DNA of 44,173 nt from assembly GCA_017548385.1 (NCBI GenBank), contig JAFZAE010000274.1:1-44173 (forward strand). Direction: 5' to 3'. Positions 16,370 to 25,493 of the stretch are shown here, in pieces. The DNA is from Prevotella sp. GTDB lineage: Bacteria; Bacteroidota; Bacteroidia; Bacteroidales; Bacteroidaceae. Position numbers and translations under genes: made by a program. How positions within the stretch are numbered: position 1 is the stretch's first letter; the number at the start of each line of letters is the position of its first letter. The notes beneath the pieces were generated by a model. The model saw nothing but the letters and a program-made list of their open reading frames with translations. It was not told where the DNA came from and did no database searches.

Positions 16370-18808
16370 ATGAAAAAAATATCAATAATTCTATTCCTTT
16401 TTATCATGGCACTTGCGGCCTCTGCACGAGAGCGCAAGTGCTTCGATGAAGGATGGCTTTTTACCTTGGGCGATTCACTTTCCATGTCTGCTGAAGGATA
16501 CGACGACAGTACTTGGCGACATCTCGATCTGCCCCACGACTGGGCGGTGGAGGGAGATTTCTCACCATCCAATCCTTCTGGTGCCGGTGGGGGCGCCTTG
16601 CCGGGTGGCATCGGTTGGTATCGGAAACATTTCAATCCTGGCGATGCCGACAGGTATTTTATGGAGTTTGATGGCATATATATGAATTCCACGGTGTATG
16701 TAAATGGCCAGGAAGTGGGAAAACGTCCCTACGGATACAGTTCGTTTGTATATGATGTCACACCATATATAAATAAGAATGCGCAGAATGTAGTGGCCGT
16801 CCGTGTGGATAATAGCGACCAACCCAATTCACGCTGGTATAGTGGATGTGGCATCTACCGTCATGTTTGGCTCACGACAACATCTCAGCAGTGTATCTCC
16901 CCTTGGGGTGTCTATGTACAGACTACGGCACACGGTGATGTCACTGTTGAGACGACTTTATACAATCCTTCCGTAGGGCAAACGAAGATACGCCACATTG
17001 TAACAGATGCTTCAGGTAGGGTAGTGGCTACCTCCAAATGGTCGGCTGCCACTATTCAAAAGACAAAAGTTAAGAATCCTCGTCTCTGGTCCGTAGATGA
17101 TCCATATCTTTATACTGTGAAAACAGAACTCAAGGATGCAGATGGAAAGATTGTTGATACTTACACCACAACAACAGGTTTTCGCTCATTTGTCTTTGAT
17201 TCCAATACAGGTTTTTCTCTCAATGGCAAGCGGATGAAAATCAATGGTGTTTGTGAACATCATGACTTAGGGTGCCTCGGCGCTGCATTTTATGATGACG
17301 CGATGCATCGCAAATTGGTCATACTCAAGGATATGGGTGTTAATGCCATCCGCTGTTCACACAATCCTCCTGCACCCGAATTGCTCAATATGTGCGACTC
17401 CATGGGATTGATAGTAATGGATGAGTCGTTTGATATGTGGCGACGAAAGAAGACACAAAATGACTACGCCCGTTTTTTTGACGAATGGCATGAGCGTGAT
17501 TTGGCCGACCTTGTCATTCGCGATCGCAATCATCCATCTATATTGATGTGGAGTATTGGCAATGAAGTGTTGGAACAATGGTCATCGGCAGAAGCCGACA
17601 CATTGACATTGGAACAGGCTAATCTGATTTTGAATGCAGGTCATGATGCCTCCACATTAGCCAAGGAGGGCGAATTGAGTGTCAACTCACTGCTCACCCG
17701 TCATCTGGCGGAAATTGTGAAGAGATATGACACCACTAGGCCTATTACTGCTGGATGTAACGAACCCAATCCTAACAATCATCTCTTCAAGAGTGGGGCA
17801 ATAGACATCATAGGTTTCAATTATCATCACCAATGGGTGAAAGATGTACCCCGCAACTTCCCTGGCAAGCCGTTTATCTTCAGCGAAAGCGTTTCAGCTT
17901 TGCAGACCAGAGGGTATTACATGATGCCCAGTGATACCGTCTATGTAGCCCCGAAACAATGGTGGCTACCTTATACCGACCCAACGTTCAAATGTAGTGC
18001 CTACGACAACATGCATGCATCATGGAGTAGCACCCATGAAGAGACTTGGGATGTGGTAAAACACAATGATTTCGTATGTGGACAGTTTATATGGACAGGC
18101 TTCGATTATATTGGTGAACCAACACCATATGCTTACCCTGCACGAAGCAGATATTTTGGACTCATTGATTTGGCGGGTTTTCCCAAGGACACCTACTATA
18201 TGTATCAGAGTGAATGGACAGACAAACCCGTGCTGCATCTTTTCCCACACTGGAATTGGATAGAGGGACAGACAATTGACCTCTGGTGTTATTATAATCA
18301 GGCCGATGAAGTAGAACTATATATCAACGGCCGCAGTCAGGGCGTACGCCGGAAGACTGACTCACATCAATACCATGTGATGTGGCGAGTGACCTATGAA
18401 CCTGGCGAGGTGAAAGTGGTAGCAAGGAAGGATGGTCGTGATTTGCGTGAGCAGGTCATCCGCACCGCCGGAGCGCCATATGAGATACGCCTCACCCCCG
18501 ACCGTAACGAGATGGATGCCGATGGAAAAAGCCTAATTTTCGTGACCGTGGAAGTGGTCGATAAAGACGGCAACCTATGTCCCCATGCCGAGAACCAGAT
18601 TTTCCTTGAATTAGAAGGTGCTGCCACCATTGCCGGAGTGGATAATGGCTGCCAGACCTCGCTTGAACGATTCAAGGCCAATAATAGAAAAGTTTTCAAT
18701 GGCAAATGCCTTGTTGTATTAAAAGCAGCTAAGAATCCAGGTGCCATCAAACTTACCGCGAAGGGCATAGATTTGAAAAAAGATATCATCAACATACAAT
18801 GTAAATAG
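16370..18808 (+). CDS. GH2 glycosidase, probable beta-galactosidase
   Basis: The 812-residue secreted enzyme (signal peptide about 1-19) has the GH2 order: jelly-roll sugar-binding domain (about 25-165), Ig-like domain (about 170-280), TIM barrel (about 285-590) and C-terminal modules including a DUF4982-like stretch (about 600-690) and an Ig-like end. Glu399 in SIGNEVLE is the predicted acid/base and Glu506 in FSESVS the nucleophile. RCSHNPP and MDESFDMW are also typical. In a locus with two GH31 enzymes, the likely job is to remove beta-galactose capping the xylose branches of xyloglucan. Beta-glucuronidase or beta-mannosidase activity is less likely. Gaps of 18 bases before and 7 bases after place it inside one operon. 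Confidence 0.92.
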   Translation: MKKISIILFLFIMALAASARERKCFDEGWLFTLGDSLSMSAEGYDDSTWRHLDLPHDWAVEGDFSPSNPSGAGGGALPGGIGWYRKHFNPGDADRYFMEFDGIYMNSTVYVNGQEVGKRPYGYSSFVYDVTPYINKNAQNVVAVRVDNSDQPNSRWYSGCGIYRHVWLTTTSQQCISPWGVYVQTTAHGDVTVETTLYNPSVGQTKIRHIVTDASGRVVATSKWSAATIQKTKVKNPRLWSVDDPYLYTVKTELKDADGKIVDTYTTTTGFRSFVFDSNTGFSLNGKRMKINGVCEHHDLGCLGAAFYDDAMHRKLVILKDMGVNAIRCSHNPPAPELLNMCDSMGLIVMDESFDMWRRKKTQNDYARFFDEWHERDLADLVIRDRNHPSILMWSIGNEVLEQWSSAEADTLTLEQANLILNAGHDASTLAKEGELSVNSLLTRHLAEIVKRYDTTRPITAGCNEPNPNNHLFKSGAIDIIGFNYHHQWVKDVPRNFPGKPFIFSESVSALQTRGYYMMPSDTVYVAPKQWWLPYTDPTFKCSAYDNMHASWSSTHEETWDVVKHNDFVCGQFIWTGFDYIGEPTPYAYPARSRYFGLIDLAGFPKDTYYMYQSEWTDKPVLHLFPHWNWIEGQTIDLWCYYNQADEVELYINGRSQGVRRKTDSHQYHVMWRVTYEPGEVKVVARKDGRDLREQVIRTAGAPYEIRLTPDRNEMDADGKSLIFVTVEVVDKDGNLCPHAENQIFLELEGAATIAGVDNGCQTSLERFKANNRKVFNGKCLVVLKAAKNPGAIKLTAKGIDLKKDIINIQCK

Positions 18809-18815
18809 ATTTAAA

Positions 18816-21155
18816 ATGATAATAAAACGTTTTTTACCAACATTATTGTTAGTCTTTTCAGGTCTGACTATAAATGCCCAGATTCAGACCAATGCCGGTG
18901 TACAATATCTACAAAATTGCGCCAAGGATATGTCTACTGATTTCTCTGACCTGTCCAACACCTACTTCCTTGCTGACAGCTTAGTATCGTTCGACAAGGT
19001 CAAGGCTGAGGGAATGGTCAATTGGAAAAGATATCGTTTGTCTCCGCGTCAAGCCTTCAACCTCAATGGCTATTGGCCTGTGAGAATGCAGATGCTCGAC
19101 TTTCCGGATACACAATATGATAATGACCCAAACCTACGTATCAAGTTGGATTTTATTGATGAACGTACCGTGCGTGTCAGAATGATTACCACTCCTATTG
19201 TTCCGAAAGATGAGACACAGAATGACCCGATGTTTTCCGATGAATTCAAAAAACATTGGTTATCAATAGCGGGTAATAATGGATGGAATGCATTTGAGGA
19301 TAACACGAGCATTACCTATAAAAATGATAATGGGTCGATAGAGATTCAGAAATATCCGTGGCGATTGATTGTCAGGGATGAAAAGGGTAAAATCCTCACA
19401 CAAACACGTGCTATTGTCGATAATGACTCTACACAAGTAAAACTGTTGCCATTCTGTTTTATCAAGCGTGGCGCAGATAACTCACGTAGTATCAATCCCG
19501 TCTTCCTTCTCTCTCCGGGTGAACGTATTTATGGGTGTGGAGAGTCTTTCACACAATTAAACAAGGTGGGGCAGAAGGTGCATCTCTATGTGACTGACCC
19601 TCAGGGTCCTGAGACTGATGGCATGTACAAACCTATACCTTTCTATTTTAGTAACCGTGGATATGGCATTTTTATGCATACTAGCGCCCCTGTGACATGT
19701 GACTTTGGAGCCAGTTATATTGGAGCACAACGTTTGTTCATGGGGGATGAGACAATGGATTTCTTCATTTTCTTGGGTCAACCCAAAGAAATCCTTAATG
19801 CCTATACCAATGTGACGGGTAAAAGCCCAATGTTACCTCTTTGGACGTTTGGCACATGGATGAGCCGTATCACGTATTTCTCACAGGAAGAAGGCCTTGG
19901 AATTGCCAAAGAATTGCGCTCGCATAAGATTCCTGCTGATGTCATCCATTTCGATACGGGTTGGTTTGGAGTTGATTGGCAGTGTGATTATCAGTTTGCC
20001 AAGGACCGTTTTCCCAATCCTGTTGACATGCTTAAGTCTATGAAGAAAGACGGCTTTCATGTCTGCCTATGGCAGTTGCCTTACTTCACCCCCAAAAACC
20101 GCTATTTCCATGAAATAGTGGAAAATGATATGCATGTGCGCAATGCTATGGGGGGCATGCCCTACGAGGATGCTGTGCTCGACCTCTCTAATCCCCAAAC
20201 AGTAAAATGGTATCAGGAAAAGATTGGTGGTCTCATCCAGCAGGGTGTCAGTGCTATCAAATGCGACTTCGGCGAGGCAGCTCCTTTTAATGGTCTCTAT
20301 GCCAGTGGTAAGACCGGATTCTATGAACATAATCTCTATCCGTTGCGATACAACATGGCATTGTGGAATGCAGTTAAAGACTATTCTGGAGAGGGTGTTA
20401 TTTGGGCACGAAGCGCATGGGCGGGTTCACAGCGATATCCACTGCATTGGGGTGGTGACGCTGCCACCAACGATATCGGTATGTTGGGAGACCTTCGTGG
20501 CGGATTGAGTTTCGGACTGAGTGGATTCTCATTTTGGAGTCACGACATGGGAGGTTTTGTCACTGCATCACCAGAGGATATTTATCGTCGATGGCTACCA
20601 TTCGGCTTTCTGTCATCTCATACACGTGCACATGGTGCGCCTCCCACCGAACCATGGCTCATCAGTGAATCGTTTACAGATGCTTTCCGTGCATGTGCCG
20701 AGATGAAATATCAGTTGATGCCCTATGTCTATGCACAAGCCAAGGATTGCAGCGACCGTGGACTGCCAATGGTTCGTGCTTTGTTCGTAGAATTTCCTGA
20801 TGACCCTGGCGCATGGCTTGTAGAGGATGAATACCTATTTGGTTCACAGATTCTTGTCGCCCCATTGCTAGAAAGTGGCGACAGCCGAGTCTGCTATCTA
20901 CCTCGTGGAAAATGGATTGACTATCAGAGTGGTCAGGTGTATGAGGGTGGCTACCAAACCATCCAAGCAGGCAAGATTCCCTGTGTGATTCTTGTTCGCG
21001 ATGGCTCTTTGATACCCCATGTTCCTGTAGCACAGAGCACCGACAAAATCGACTGGAACAAAATAGAGTTGAAAACCTATCGGGCGGATGCCACCCGATG
21101 CACCGGCATTCTCTTCAAACCAGGTGATATGCAACTGAAAGAAGTTAGCAATTAA
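18816..21155 (+). CDS. GH31 glycosidase, YicI-like, probable alpha-xylosidase
   Basis: The 779-residue secreted protein (signal peptide ending INAQ) is a second GH31 without a PA14 insert. Its active site is of the YicI type: nucleophile Asp484 in KCDFGEAAP and acid/base Asp548 in HWGGDAATN. The DFGE and GGD sequences differ from the MDASEP and SGDIG of the neighbouring GH31, so the two enzymes are not recent copies of one another. YicI-type enzymes release alpha-xylose from isoprimeverose-like units, which fits the locus. A different alpha-glucoside specificity is possible. It starts 7 bases after the GH2 stop and has a downstream gap of 74 bases to the C10 protease ATG. Confidence 0.92.
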   Translation: MIIKRFLPTLLLVFSGLTINAQIQTNAGVQYLQNCAKDMSTDFSDLSNTYFLADSLVSFDKVKAEGMVNWKRYRLSPRQAFNLNGYWPVRMQMLDFPDTQYDNDPNLRIKLDFIDERTVRVRMITTPIVPKDETQNDPMFSDEFKKHWLSIAGNNGWNAFEDNTSITYKNDNGSIEIQKYPWRLIVRDEKGKILTQTRAIVDNDSTQVKLLPFCFIKRGADNSRSINPVFLLSPGERIYGCGESFTQLNKVGQKVHLYVTDPQGPETDGMYKPIPFYFSNRGYGIFMHTSAPVTCDFGASYIGAQRLFMGDETMDFFIFLGQPKEILNAYTNVTGKSPMLPLWTFGTWMSRITYFSQEEGLGIAKELRSHKIPADVIHFDTGWFGVDWQCDYQFAKDRFPNPVDMLKSMKKDGFHVCLWQLPYFTPKNRYFHEIVENDMHVRNAMGGMPYEDAVLDLSNPQTVKWYQEKIGGLIQQGVSAIKCDFGEAAPFNGLYASGKTGFYEHNLYPLRYNMALWNAVKDYSGEGVIWARSAWAGSQRYPLHWGGDAATNDIGMLGDLRGGLSFGLSGFSFWSHDMGGFVTASPEDIYRRWLPFGFLSSHTRAHGAPPTEPWLISESFTDAFRACAEMKYQLMPYVYAQAKDCSDRGLPMVRALFVEFPDDPGAWLVEDEYLFGSQILVAPLLESGDSRVCYLPRGKWIDYQSGQVYEGGYQTIQAGKIPCVILVRDGSLIPHVPVAQSTDKIDWNKIELKTYRADATRCTGILFKPGDMQLKEVSN

Positions 21156-21229
21156 TGTCGCTTTTCATATTTTGAACGATTCATTCTTTTTAGCATATGA
21201 ATACAAACTCAAATATTTACATATTCTTT

Positions 21230-24200
21230 ATGAAATCAATTAGAATTGTCACTCTATTGTTGTTATTCCCGCTTATAGCGATGGCGGGGCCTGTAGATAA
21301 GGCAAAAGCCCTACAAATTGCAAAAAAACAAGTTGCAGAGATCAACTCTGGTCAAACCAATCAAGCGATGTCTATGGCCTATCAGTCGTTTAGCAAGAAA
21401 AGACTGGGAGAGACCAATTATTATGTCTATAACATTGGAAACGAAAAAGGTTTTGTGATAGTTTCTGGTGATGACCGAACGACTCCCATCCTCGGATATT
21501 CGGATGAAGGTTCATTCAATCTGAATCAGATGCCAGATAACATCAAGGCCTGGATGGAGTATTATAATGAGGCCATGGAATGGGTGGCTGAGAACAACTT
21601 GTCAAACAAGATGAATACAGGGCGCCCCACCGATGTTATCAGCCCCCTGTTGAAGACAAAATGGGATCAGGGCGAACCATACAACATACTATGTCCGAAT
21701 GGATGTCCCACGGGTTGTATCGCCACTGCCATGGCACAGGTGATGAACTACCACAAATACCCTACACAGGAGACAGCCCCGGTTCCAGCATACTATTGTC
21801 AGTCGCTCAACAAACAGATGCCCGAATTACCTGCCACAACCTTCGAATGGGATAAGATGCGCAACACATATTCGCGGAACTCCTCCGAGGAAAGTAAAAT
21901 GGCTGTTGCCAAACTGATGCAATATTGCGGACAAATTGTGGAGATGGATTATAGCCCTTCTGGCTCGGGTGCAGCTGGCATGATTCTGCCTGATCGTATG
22001 CCCCAATATTTTAGATATCCCCACACAATGCATTATGTCAGTCGTGAAGGATATTCCATCGCAGAATGGGACAGCTTGTTGATTAATGAACTCAAAAACA
22101 ACCGCCCCGTACTATATACAGGTTATACCACAGCGTCTGAGGGTCATGCTTTCGTGTGCGACGGCTACGATGGCAAGGGTCTTTATCACATCAACTGGGG
22201 ATGGGGAGGTTCTGCCGATGGCTACTTCCGCATCTCTGTGCTCGACGCAAATACCAATGGCACAGGTGCGGGAAGTACGTCATATAAATTCTCTATTTCT
22301 CAGTCAGCTCTGTTGGGCGTTCAGCCATCGGGAACTGACGATTTTGTCGCTCCAGAGCAATACCTCACAATTACCACACGTCCATATATTCAGAATAAAT
22401 ATGAGTTTGAGCGTAAAAGCCCTAAATCCAATTTCCCCATTGCTAATTCAATTGTTTATTTAATGTCACAACAAACAAATGCCAACTGGAGAGAATTTGG
22501 TTTGGCTCTCTACGATGAAGAGGGCAATCTATTGAATACGTTGTGTACGAGGAACGATTATTTCTGGCCAGGCTTCGAAAGGGGCTATCAATTAGATTTC
22601 CTCTTTGGAGCCGGTATCACCAGTGGACACTATAGTATTCGTCCAGTCTATAAAAACAATGACGATTGGCTTTTAGCTGCTGGAGGTGACCGCAATTATT
22701 TCGATGTTGTCATAGACAGTTTACATGCTACGGTGACACCTATTCCGAAGGCTAATTTTGAAGTTACCAATGTGAAGAAACGTGGAAAGTTTTTAGTAGT
22801 TAATCTGATTAACCCCGACGAGGAATACAATGGTGTCATATATCTCTTTAAGATGAACAATGCAGGAGAGTACGATTGCATCGCATACGAAAATGTGGCA
22901 ATAGAGGCAAATAGCACACGCGAAATCACATTATATATTGACGACCAATATTCTATAGACTTAAATAATGATGTCTATAAGTTGGGGGTGGAATGGACCG
23001 ACCGATATTTTTACACGAATGTCACCAACCAAGGCGCAGAGATAGAGAAGTCCCTCAAGATTTTGAATTTCTCGGATGACGGGACCACCATCATTGGCGA
23101 TAGGATGATGTGTGAATTCACATTGACGAACAATGGTACTGGGCCATATCATCACTTTGTGATAGCAGGTGTCAGCGACCATGATGGAGAATTGATGAAA
23201 GGTGATCTCCATCAAATTGTGAATATCCAGCCAGGCGAGACACTGTATTTCAGGGAGGATTTCCCCTTGCAGTCTTTTGACGAACAATATGCACTGAGTA
23301 TACGGCATTTCAAGAGCAACAATTCCATATCCTCTTATAATAGTGATTTTTATGATGTGGCACAGGGTGCCATCTATTGGACTGCCGATGGCACCATGCA
23401 CACCCAATTGGCTGAGGAGACCTTCATCGTGCCCGAGGAGGCTTTGGCCATCAATGTCAGGAAGGCGTTCACCAAGAGTGTTAAGCCTAACAGTAATCCA
23501 AACACTATCTATATGTTGGACACGAGTGTGCCGAAATCGCTCTCTGGGCACAACAATGTGAATTATAAGAATATGAGTGGCTCTTTCACTTTCACCGACG
23601 GCTACGATTATTACATTCCAGAGACAATAGAGGTAACTTCATCCGTGAAATATGTACGTACATTTACCGAGAGCGAAGCTGCCAAATGGTCTTCATTAGT
23701 TATTCCGTTTGATGTAAATGCCGTGAAGGTGGATGGAACAACCATCGACTGGTTCCACTCTGCCTCAGAGGCGAACAAAGATTTTTGGTTGGAGAAAATC
23801 ATTAGTGTTGGTGAAGATAATGTCGTGTTGGATTATGCCTCATCATTAGATGCTAACGTGCCGTATCTCATTGCCAACGATGGATCATTGACAGGCAAGC
23901 AACTTGTTTTCACTGCTGGTGCTACAACATTAGTCCCTACTTCAAAGACACCCATGCATAGTATGATTGGTAATGACGAGTTATTATGGACTAATCGTGC
24001 CACACTGTTGTCGAATATCTATTATTTAAGTAACATTAACAACAATACCTTTGGCTACGCTGCCCAGCATATGGTTATCATTCCATTCCGAGTTTATATT
24101 AGCAAAGCCAATTCATCGGCATCACCTTTGTCAATACAAGGTCCAGATATCACCGACGGCATAGAGCAGATTGTTGTCAATCCTTCCATGTCAACTGACA

Positions 24201-24301
24201 TCTTTAGTCTTGCTGGTATGAAAGTGGGGGCTATAGAACAACTGAATCAGCTGCCTGCCGGAGTGTATATAGTGAATGGCAGAAAGATCCTAATCAAATA
24301 A
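21230..24301 (+). CDS. C10-family cysteine protease (streptopain/interpain type), multidomain, with T9SS-type tail
   Basis: The 1023-residue secreted protease has a signal peptide (MKSIRIVTLLLLFPLIAMAG), an N-terminal inhibitory Spi-like propeptide (about 20-130), and the C10 catalytic domain with Cys163 in PTGCIATAMAQVM and His306 in EGHAFVCDGYDGKGLYHINW. A long beta-rich region follows, then a module with WSSLVIPFD and a tail (FSLAGM and GVYIVNGRKILIK) like that of the PL11 protein, which suggests type IX export. I begin at ATG 21230 because the signal peptide starts there; the ORF also has an ATG at 21197. Relatives in oral Prevotella degrade host proteins. The substrate here is unknown. 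It follows the GH31 operon and ends one base before sbcD. Confidence 0.93.
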   Translation: MKSIRIVTLLLLFPLIAMAGPVDKAKALQIAKKQVAEINSGQTNQAMSMAYQSFSKKRLGETNYYVYNIGNEKGFVIVSGDDRTTPILGYSDEGSFNLNQMPDNIKAWMEYYNEAMEWVAENNLSNKMNTGRPTDVISPLLKTKWDQGEPYNILCPNGCPTGCIATAMAQVMNYHKYPTQETAPVPAYYCQSLNKQMPELPATTFEWDKMRNTYSRNSSEESKMAVAKLMQYCGQIVEMDYSPSGSGAAGMILPDRMPQYFRYPHTMHYVSREGYSIAEWDSLLINELKNNRPVLYTGYTTASEGHAFVCDGYDGKGLYHINWGWGGSADGYFRISVLDANTNGTGAGSTSYKFSISQSALLGVQPSGTDDFVAPEQYLTITTRPYIQNKYEFERKSPKSNFPIANSIVYLMSQQTNANWREFGLALYDEEGNLLNTLCTRNDYFWPGFERGYQLDFLFGAGITSGHYSIRPVYKNNDDWLLAAGGDRNYFDVVIDSLHATVTPIPKANFEVTNVKKRGKFLVVNLINPDEEYNGVIYLFKMNNAGEYDCIAYENVAIEANSTREITLYIDDQYSIDLNNDVYKLGVEWTDRYFYTNVTNQGAEIEKSLKILNFSDDGTTIIGDRMMCEFTLTNNGTGPYHHFVIAGVSDHDGELMKGDLHQIVNIQPGETLYFREDFPLQSFDEQYALSIRHFKSNNSISSYNSDFYDVAQGAIYWTADGTMHTQLAEETFIVPEEALAINVRKAFTKSVKPNSNPNTIYMLDTSVPKSLSGHNNVNYKNMSGSFTFTDGYDYYIPETIEVTSSVKYVRTFTESEAAKWSSLVIPFDVNAVKVDGTTIDWFHSASEANKDFWLEKIISVGEDNVVLDYASSLDANVPYLIANDGSLTGKQLVFTAGATTLVPTSKTPMHSMIGNDELLWTNRATLLSNIYYLSNINNNTFGYAAQHMVIIPFRVYISKANSSASPLSIQGPDITDGIEQIVVNPSMSTDIFSLAGMKVGAIEQLNQLPAGVYIVNGRKILIK

Positions 24302-24302
24302 C

Positions 24303-25493
24303 ATGAAAATTCTTCATACCAGTGACTGGCATCTCGGTCACGAACTTTATAACTACAAGCGTGCAGATGAGTTTGAACATTTCTTCTCACAGTTGACCGA
24401 TATTGTAAAGCGAGAACAACCAGATGCCATGCTCGTCAGTGGTGATGTTTTCCATTCTGCTGTTCCCTCAGCATCTGCACAAACCATGTACACCGAGGCA
24501 CTTTTGCAGATTCATGAAGCCAGTCCTGAGATGGAGATGATTATCACTGCCGGCAACCACGATAGCGCCTCGCGCTTAGAGATAGACAAGAGCCTGTGGC
24601 ATCATTTTCGTGTGCATGTGATAGGAATGCTCGACAGGACATCGGAAGGGGTAAATTACGATAGTCATATCATCCGTTTAAAGGACAAAGGGTATGTGGC
24701 TGCTGTGCCTCATGTTTTTAAGCAGAATTTTCCGGGTGAGGGCGATGCCGAGAACCGTCAACGGGTATTCTATCAGAAATTGGCAGAACGCATGGCAGAG
24801 GTCAATACTGAAGAGTTGCCAATGGTGCTTATGGCTCATGTGGCAGTGGATGAGGGAAATAGTAGTTATGAGGATGTAGGCGGAATGGAATATTTCCCAT
24901 ATACAATCCTTGGCGAAGGCTACGACTACATCGCTCTGGGACATTTACACCGCCCGCATAAAGTACCTCATGGCAATCCCCGCATCCGCTATTGTGGGGC
25001 ACCAGTGGCTATCTCCTTTAATGAGGAGTATGAGCATTCGGTCACCTTGGCTGAGCTTACACATTTTGAGAAACCACGATTACAGGTCGTACCCATTCAC
25101 CAACTCCGTCCTGTTAGGACAATACCGATAGAACCTGTAGAATATGAGGAAGCGCTGAAGATTTTATGTAGTTTTCCCGATGATGACACTTCATATGTGT
25201 GTCTGAATGTGAAGAGTGATGTGGGACTACCTGTGGATAGCAACGAAAGAGCTTTGGCTGTCAGCAAAGACAAGAAATGCAGGTTTTGCAAGTATAAACT
25301 GACACGTGAACGACAGATACAGAATGTGCAAGCACCAAATTCCATCTCGGTTGATGAGTTTATTTCGATGCAGCCAGAGGACATCGCCCGCCGTTATTTG
25401 GAGAGTGAAGGGTATGTGGACAATGTGCTTGCTGATTTTTTGACTATGATGAAAGAAACGACAAGCCTGATTCGTGAGGAGAAAAGTAGATGA
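24303..25493 (+). CDS. sbcD: Exonuclease subunit SbcD
   Basis: SbcD is the Mre11-type nuclease of the SbcCD complex, which opens hairpins and trims double-strand ends during repair and replication. The 396 residues show the calcineurin-type metal sites in order: Asp8 and His10 (TSDWH), Asp48 (SGDVFH), Asn85-His86-Asp87 (AGNHD), a later MAHVAVDEG and LGHLHRPH. Length is normal. The ATG lies one base after the stop of the C10 protease gene, which is unusual spacing for unrelated functions and implies co-transcription or coupling. Its stop overlaps the sbcC start by 4 bases (ATGA), the usual sbcDC arrangement. Confidence 0.96.
   Translation: MKILHTSDWHLGHELYNYKRADEFEHFFSQLTDIVKREQPDAMLVSGDVFHSAVPSASAQTMYTEALLQIHEASPEMEMIITAGNHDSASRLEIDKSLWHHFRVHVIGMLDRTSEGVNYDSHIIRLKDKGYVAAVPHVFKQNFPGEGDAENRQRVFYQKLAERMAEVNTEELPMVLMAHVAVDEGNSSYEDVGGMEYFPYTILGEGYDYIALGHLHRPHKVPHGNPRIRYCGAPVAISFNEEYEHSVTLAELTHFEKPRLQVVPIHQLRPVRTIPIEPVEYEEALKILCSFPDDDTSYVCLNVKSDVGLPVDSNERALAVSKDKKCRFCKYKLTRERQIQNVQAPNSISVDEFISMQPEDIARRYLESEGYVDNVLADFLTMMKETTSLIREEKSR

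Noticed and set aside
18824-18833. AAAACGTTTT palindrome as a second LacI operator
   Set aside because: It lies within the coding start of the second GH31 gene (codons for IIKRF) and lacks the flanking bases of the 12237 site.
21155-21230. Separate promoter for the C10 protease
   Set aside because: No TAnnTTTG or hairpin was found in the 74-base gap, so read-through from the GH31 operon cannot be excluded and no promoter is reported.
22961-23551. 196-residue minus-strand ORF inside the C10 protease gene
   Set aside because: The plus strand is continuous coding sequence of a recognisable multidomain protease; the antisense frame has no family features.
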